Of a stretch of 64,000 nucleotides of DNA, positions 58,485 through 64,000 are shown in pieces. Position 1 is the stretch's first letter. Each line of letters begins with the position of its first letter. Position numbers and translations under genes: made by a program. The notes under the pieces were generated by a model that worked only from the letters and a program-made list of their open reading frames with translations, searched no databases and was not told the DNA's origin. Source of the stretch: Drosophila persimilis (taxonomy: Eukaryota; Arthropoda; Insecta; Diptera; Drosophilidae); NCBI RefSeq assembly GCF_003286085.1, contig NW_020825327.1:806001-870000 (forward strand), given 5' to 3'.

Positions 58485-60515
58485 GGCTGGCGAATATCCT
58501 CCAGCTGAACCCTCCACGAGGGTGCTGTCGCTTGCTCTGTCCGAGGTAAAGCAGTGTCTAGCTAAGGCAATGGTCCAGCGTCTTCCCGATCTAAAGTCAG
58601 GGGAACTGAACCAGGGCCATGGCTAGAGGTGCCTGGCCTCAGGCATAAAACGCTAGGGGTGGTCCCCCTGAAAAAAATTAACCGGTATGGACCTTCGGGC
58701 CAGACATGGAGGTTGATAAGGATCAAGCACGCGTTGGGATGTCAATCCAAACGTCGGTGGAAAACATGACTGCTAACGACGACCCAACGCGGCAGTGGAT
58801 GGTGGAGAAGGTGCCCTAACTGGAAGCTCTAAGGGAGGGTGCCAAGCTGGAGTTGTTAGAGAGGGAGCTGAACCCGTCTATACCAAAGGCGGAGGTGACC
58901 TTCAGGAAGGCTATGTTGAAAATGATCTAGGTCTGGAGACCATACCGGTGGCCGCCCAGGGTCTTGCACTGGACGACTCGGAGGAAGGGGAGGACGGTGT
59001 CCTAAGAACTAAAATCAACCGCTTGTCTGAGGTTGAGTTAGCCACCCATGACATTAAGGGTGCCGCAGCTCAACCTTATTGATCCTCATGATCCTCATGA
59101 TCCTCATGATCCTCATGATCCGGTGATCCTCATTGACATGGAGGAAGGGCCCGCTGACATAGCTTTAGCCGTGGATTGTGTTAGGCCATTATGTGTCCGG
59201 ACTAAAGGCCTCATTACATCACGGATGACCTGACGGTAGTGATGCTGGAGAGTGAGGAAAAGCGCCTTATGGCAGCTTCTTGCTACATGGCACACGACAG
59301 CACCGCACCACCAGAAAAACTTAGGAGCCTGGTGACAGAAGCCGGCTCCAAAAATCTCCAAGTGTGTGCGGAAGCCCCGACATTAATAATAGAGGTGAGT
59401 CACTCCTAGACTTTATATTATCCACTAACTTAGATGTAGCAAACGTGGGGGAGGAACACACCTTCCTAGGTCCCACCTCGTCAAACGTGCTAGACCTTAC
59501 TCTCGTCACTGAAAAGAGTACTTTGGTATCTGCTGGAGAGTCCTCGAAAGACCATCTTTCTCAGACCATAAGTACATTCAGTTCAGGTGCGAATTCAAAC
59601 ACTCTTCGAAGATAACTGTCTATAGAAACCCCCAGAATACAAACTGGGTAAAGTTTAAAAAAACATTTACTTCGAAGCTCTGGAATCCGGGCTCAATGAA
59701 ATCGGCAGAGGATATAGATAAGTCCCTAGAGACCATATCCAAAGAGTTACTGGATGTCTACCACGTATCGTGCGACCCCTCATGACAAGAGAAGAGGTCC
59801 AATACACTCTGGTGGAGCCGAGATCTTTCTATCGGAATACGAAATCCGACTTAGGAGCTACAAGAAGGAAATGCGTAAGCCACAAATAAACTAGTGGAGG
59901 AACTTCTGCTCCAACATCGAGAAAGTGCCTGAAACCCCTAGGCTCTGGAACCTGCTTTCAAAGCAGCCTACAATACAGAGTCAATTAGAGCTAGATGACA
60001 GACAGTGGATAGTTGGCAGTAAAGAAGCCCTAACAGCACTAATGGAGGCACATTTCCCTGGATGCACTGAGGTCACCGACGCCACCGAGATCTGTTAACC
60101 ACTAAGAGAATCCATTGGGCTATAACTCCATCGCGGGCTTAAAATCGCCAGGACTGGACGGGATATTCCCAGCCATGATGAAGGTGACCAAAGAGGTTAT
60201 CACCCGATAGCTCTAAGCACTATATTCAGCACGTCTAAGTACGGGCTATATCTCTATCCAATGGAGAGCCTAGAGAGTTGTCTCCCTCCCAGAGGCAGGA
60301 AAGTGCTGGCCACGCGAATCCCAAGGATTACATACCGATAAGCCCTACATCCTTTCTTCTAAAAACTGGAAAAGCTGTTGGATTTACACATCAGGAATGA
60401 GGTAGAGGGACTGATGTCAACAAACCAACATCCCTACTTCAAAGGGAAATCTGTGGGGACGGCATTACACTCGTTAGTAGCCACCATCGAGAGCGCCTTC
60501 ACAATAAAAAGTATG
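58485..60515 (+). pseudogene. LOA-clade LINE, copy B
   Basis: Same element as 41464-43379 with about 200 bp more at the left (tccgaggtaaagcagtgtct, similar to 29960). The gatcctcat run has four units here (59081-59119) against two in copy A. About 90 bp of the endonuclease region are missing near 59207. Endonuclease (59364-59510) and RT (about 60145-60500) words are the same as in copy A. Not functional. Confidence 0.8.
59081..59119 (+). repeat. gatcctcat short tandem repeat, copy B
   Basis: Four 9-bp units, giving a D-P-H repeat in one frame. Expanded relative to copy A. Confidence 0.85.
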
Positions 60516-60868
60516 TGTTCGGGCCAGCCGCTGAAGAATAACCGTAACTTTAAGCATTATTATTGTATGAGCAGAGAGCAGAGCTCCCGCTAAAGGGGCT
60601 CTCTGCCGCCGCCACTTCGGCAATTACTTTGATCTGCTGCCGCCACTTCAGCAATCACTTTGATCTAAAGCCGTCGTCTATTTTTAGTTCTATGCTAACC
60701 CCTCTGCGCATTGGATACATATCGATCTCGCATAAATTTTATCTGGCCATAGCAAGCAATCGGCTTCCGCTAAGCCACCAAGATTAAATCCGAATTATAA
60801 AGTTTAACCCAAATTCTCTTTTCATTTTTGAAACACATAAGTTCCAAAAAAGCTTGGCATCTCAAACA
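60516..60868 (+). repeat. BEL-2 5' LTR, copy B (353 bp)
   Basis: Same start and end as 43380-43764, but a 32-bp deletion removes the middle between gagcagagag and cccgctaaagg. The primer site follows at 60870. Confidence 0.87.
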
Positions 60869-61206
60869 TTGGTGACCCCCCGACGTGATATAAAACCATT
60901 GCTTAATCGCGTTCCGTTAAAACACTTATTAATTATACAATATTTTGTTGTTGGGTAGTTTAACTACCAACAAATACATTTGGGTGCACGTTGAAAAACA
61001 GTTTAAAGTGCAAATTCAGTGAGAGTGCGGCTGGAATATTTATATACAAATTCCGGTACTTTAAGCGTCGAATCTCTCATTCTCTGCGCAGCTGTAGCCG
61101 CGGTTCTTGACTTTTCGTGTCTTGCATTCTCGCTCTCGCGTCTATACATCGTCGCTTAAGCGGTATTTCATCTTCCGTTGTTGTGTCGAATTGCACAACG
61201 GTTAAC

Positions 61207-64000
61207 ATGGACAACGATCCGAATACAGGCGCGGGCCTTGCGCCTTGATATGTACGCAGAAATTCGAGAGGAATTCAATAAGGCCCATAATGAATTGGAG
61301 GCTCTCGATCAAAACGAGATTGGGAGTGAGATGCGCGAAATCTTCGATACTCTTTTCATATCGTTGAAAGCGGAGTTGCTGGCTGCTGTTGAAGTAAGCC
61401 AGTCACACGCCGCTGCCCATTCTACGACTCTGCCAAACCATTCCGGACATAGTACCATCATCGTGGCTCACAAGCAGCGACTTCATGAGCTGAAGGTGCC
61501 TAAGTTTTCTGGTGGATACGTCGAGATTTCGGATCGCTCTTTTCTTCGCTCTTGCCTCGCTGATGCGGCTTTGGATTCGGTTCGATCGTTGGAGCTCTCC
61601 AGTGCCAATTATCGTGCGGCTCTGGATATACTTAATAAACGCTTTAATAACAAAAGACTTGTTTTTCAGACACACATCAAGAAGACTCTTGGGATAAAGA
61701 GGGTAGACTCGCCTTCTGCTAAAAGGCTTCGGGAGTTTTCGGATGCAGTCAATTTACACATGCGAGCGTTGCAGACATTGGGAACTGCTGAGGAGATTTC
61801 AGGATTCATGGTCATCAACATGCTGCTGCAGAAGTTGGATTCGAAGACGCAAACCAAATGGGAGGAGCACACATCGTCGGATGCTATACCTACCGCAGAG
61901 GAATTCTTCGAATTCTTGCAGCAACGCTGCCAGAAAATGGAGCGATTGGAATTTGCTATAGCGACACACGCTAGTAGCGATCAGGTGGGAAAAAACCATA
62001 CCTATAGGCAGGTTAAGAAAACGTTTGTAGCTTCCAACTCTTCCGCCGATACCTTGGCCGCGAATTGGCCACGCACAATTGTCCAGATTCGATAGCTGAG
62101 ATGGAAGCAAGGTTGGATAAAACTCTCCGTATGTTTTGGGAAGTCGAGAATTCTGTGGAGGCTGGGTTGAATACCAAAGAAGAAGATGATTGAGAAGCAC
62201 ATTTCGTAAGCCACCTTTCACGGTTGCCATCCGGGGAGTATGCAGTTTGTCTGCCACTAAATAACAATACTGATCGTTTAGGAGAATCTTATGCTCAGGC
62301 TTATCGACGGTTCATCAGTCTGGAGCGAAAACTGGAGCGTACTCCTACACTCAAGGAGCGGTATTCCGCCTTTATGAGGGAGTACATTGATTTGCATCAT
62401 ATGCACCAAGTCAACCCTGATTCCCGTAGCCTCTGCAAATATTTCTTGCCTTATCACTGTGTCCTAAAGGAGGACAGTACGACAACAAAATTCCGTGTCG
62501 TTTTCGATGGATCCACAGCTACATCAACTGGATATTCTCTAAATGATGTGATGATGACAGGCCCTGTTATTCAGCCTGCATTGTTTAACATATTGATTCG
62601 CTTTCGAACATATCCAGTCGCTCTCACTGGAGACATTTGTAAAATGTACCGCTGCGTACGAGTGTCTCCACCCGACAATTTGTATCAGTGCATCCTATGG
62701 CCAGATTCCATCGAGTCCGAGGTTCAAATCTACACGTTAGACACCGTCACATACGGGACGAGGGCTGCATCATTTTTAGCGGTCCGCGCAATGCACCAGC
62801 TGGCCATCGACGAGGGTGAGTCCTACCCTCTTGGCTCAGCTGCTCTGCGGCAGGAGTTTTACGTGGATGACCTTATTTCGGTCGGTAATTCGGTCGCGCA
62901 GGTCATGGACAATATGCACCAAACATCAGCTTTACTGTCCCGTGGTAATTTTAGACTTAGGAAATGGTGCTCCAGTCACCAGTAAGTACTTGAGGGAACC
63001 CCTGAAGATGACATAGAGAAGTTCCTAAAGTTTAATGATGGAAGCGACATCTCGGCTTAGCGTGGGACCCTGCTTCGGATCAGCTGCTTTTTGCCTTGTC
63101 CGCACTGGACACAAACTCAAAGCCATCAAAGCGGTCGGTTTTATCTACGATTGCGCGGTTCTACGACCCTCTTGGATTGATAAATCCAGCCATTGTCACG
63201 TGCAAAATCTTCCTTCAGCAGCTTTGGAGATAAAATTTGGATTGGGATGAAAGCCTACCCTCAGCGTTGCATTCAACTTGGATGGACTTGAGAAATAGTT
63301 TGGCAAGCATTTCTTGGATCTCATTTCCTCGCTTGGTTCTTCGTTCTAGTGTGGCTACAGAAGTTCACGGATTCTGTGATGCCAGCTTAGAAGCATATGG
63401 CGCATGCGTGTATGTCGTGTCCAGGGAAGCCCAGTCTTCGAGCCACGTTTTGTGCTCAAAGTCGCGAGTGGCGCCGCTAAAGACTATATCGATTCCTAAG
63501 CTGGAATTAAGTGGAGCCCATTTGCTTGCGAAAATCATGCAGAATGTAAAGGACATGGGAATCTTTACAGGTCGGTTCTATTGCTGGTTGGATTCGTCAA
63601 CAGCATTATCTTGGATTAGGGACGAGCCAGCTAAATTTCAAGTTTTCGTGGCAAATCGAGTGGCATCAATTCAGGAGTTGACGGCAGCCATGGAATGGCG
63701 CTATGTTCCCACATCCTTAAATCCTGCTGATATTCTCTCGAGAGGCTCGCTTCCCAACCATCTTATCCACTCAGAGCTATGGTTTCACGGCCCATACTTT
63801 TTGCTAGGCTCCAAGGATAAGTGGCCTGTATCTCCTGCTAACAACATAGCAACTTTGGAGCTTCGCAAGAGAGGATTGCTAATCACATCACCACATGCCG
63901 ATCTCACGTCCGGATGCAAATTTGCGAATTCATTCTTTCGCATGCAGCGCACATTCGCCTAAATGCAATAATTTTATACATCGTCTTAGGCATCCAGGAC
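61207..64000 (+). pseudogene. BEL-2 gag-pol, copy B, multiply deleted, runs off the window
   Basis: ATG at 61207. A deletion soon after the start joins GAG to LRLDMYAEI. Gag then reads on past the place where copy A carries SGM (HMRALQTLGTAEEISGF), so this copy has no SGM insertion. Near 62048 a deletion removes the knuckles and protease and joins gag to the region just before RT, ending in a stop at 62093. RT is mostly readable (62224-62985, with FYVDDLIS near 62860), then stops (about 62983). A small deletion near 63050 and a stop (about 63222) follow. RNase H is at 63237-63962 (VHGFCDASLEAYGACVYVV), ending with a stop plus an insertion near 63961. Integrase would lie beyond the window. Confidence 0.88.

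Overview
The window looks like transposon-packed Drosophila DNA, most likely from the obscura group (pseudoobscura, miranda or subobscura type). Three things suggest this. INE-1/DINE-1 (SGM-type) Helitron-related elements recur throughout, with the usual end word atacccgatact and the 'cttgatcagcatcaatagcc' core. LOA-clade (TRIM/bilbo-like) LINEs and BEL/Pao LTR elements are abundant. The only recognisable host gene is a short-intron fly-type Cep164. No bacterial-style gene, tRNA, rRNA or CRISPR array was seen. The species is inferred, not proven.

Layout. 1-4832: a broken Ty3/gypsy-type element on the minus strand (pol, gag, leader, possible LTR). 4833-16600: three head-to-tail, nearly identical 3.92 kb units, each carrying an SGM/DINE-1 fragment and a truncated LOA-type ORF1. 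16601-20447: AT-rich spacer with a fossil mariner transposase. 20448-24185: Cep164 on the minus strand, open throughout the visible coding part, but its first coding exon is not recognisable and the upstream DNA is full of transposons. 24285-29036: SGM/DINE-1 copies, then a decayed BEL/Pao element containing a 5'-truncated jockey-clade LINE with an 11-bp target duplication, all lying between inverted repeats. 29915-30165: LOA fragment. 30200-35940: a nearly full-length but nonsense-ridden BEL/Pao element (BEL-4) with both LTRs. 36337-38250: SGM/DINE-1 and a non-LTR element.

38251-64000 is a nest rebuilt by recombination. A non-LTR element is split by an SGM/DINE-1 copy. That copy was hit by a young BEL element (BEL-1, 399-bp LTRs, target duplication ttgta). 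A LOA element lies downstream and was hit by a related, decayed BEL element (BEL-2). The nest then suffered a duplication of about 17 kb, a 4315-bp tandem duplication, a 1721-bp tandem duplication, a 322-bp deletion and at least one gag/gag recombination. The short duplications and the deletion have 3-4 bp of microhomology at their joints. Without the 1721-bp duplication the BEL-1 gag-pol frame would be uninterrupted, so BEL-1 is recent.

The genes do not form a pathway. The window records transposon nesting and local DNA rearrangement around one ciliary gene. I found no convincing new molecular system. The most unusual signals are the 3 x 3.92 kb array, the microhomology-bounded duplications, the empty-site/filled-site pair for BEL-1, and the inverted repeats around the decayed BEL element. 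Assembly error must be excluded for the duplications.
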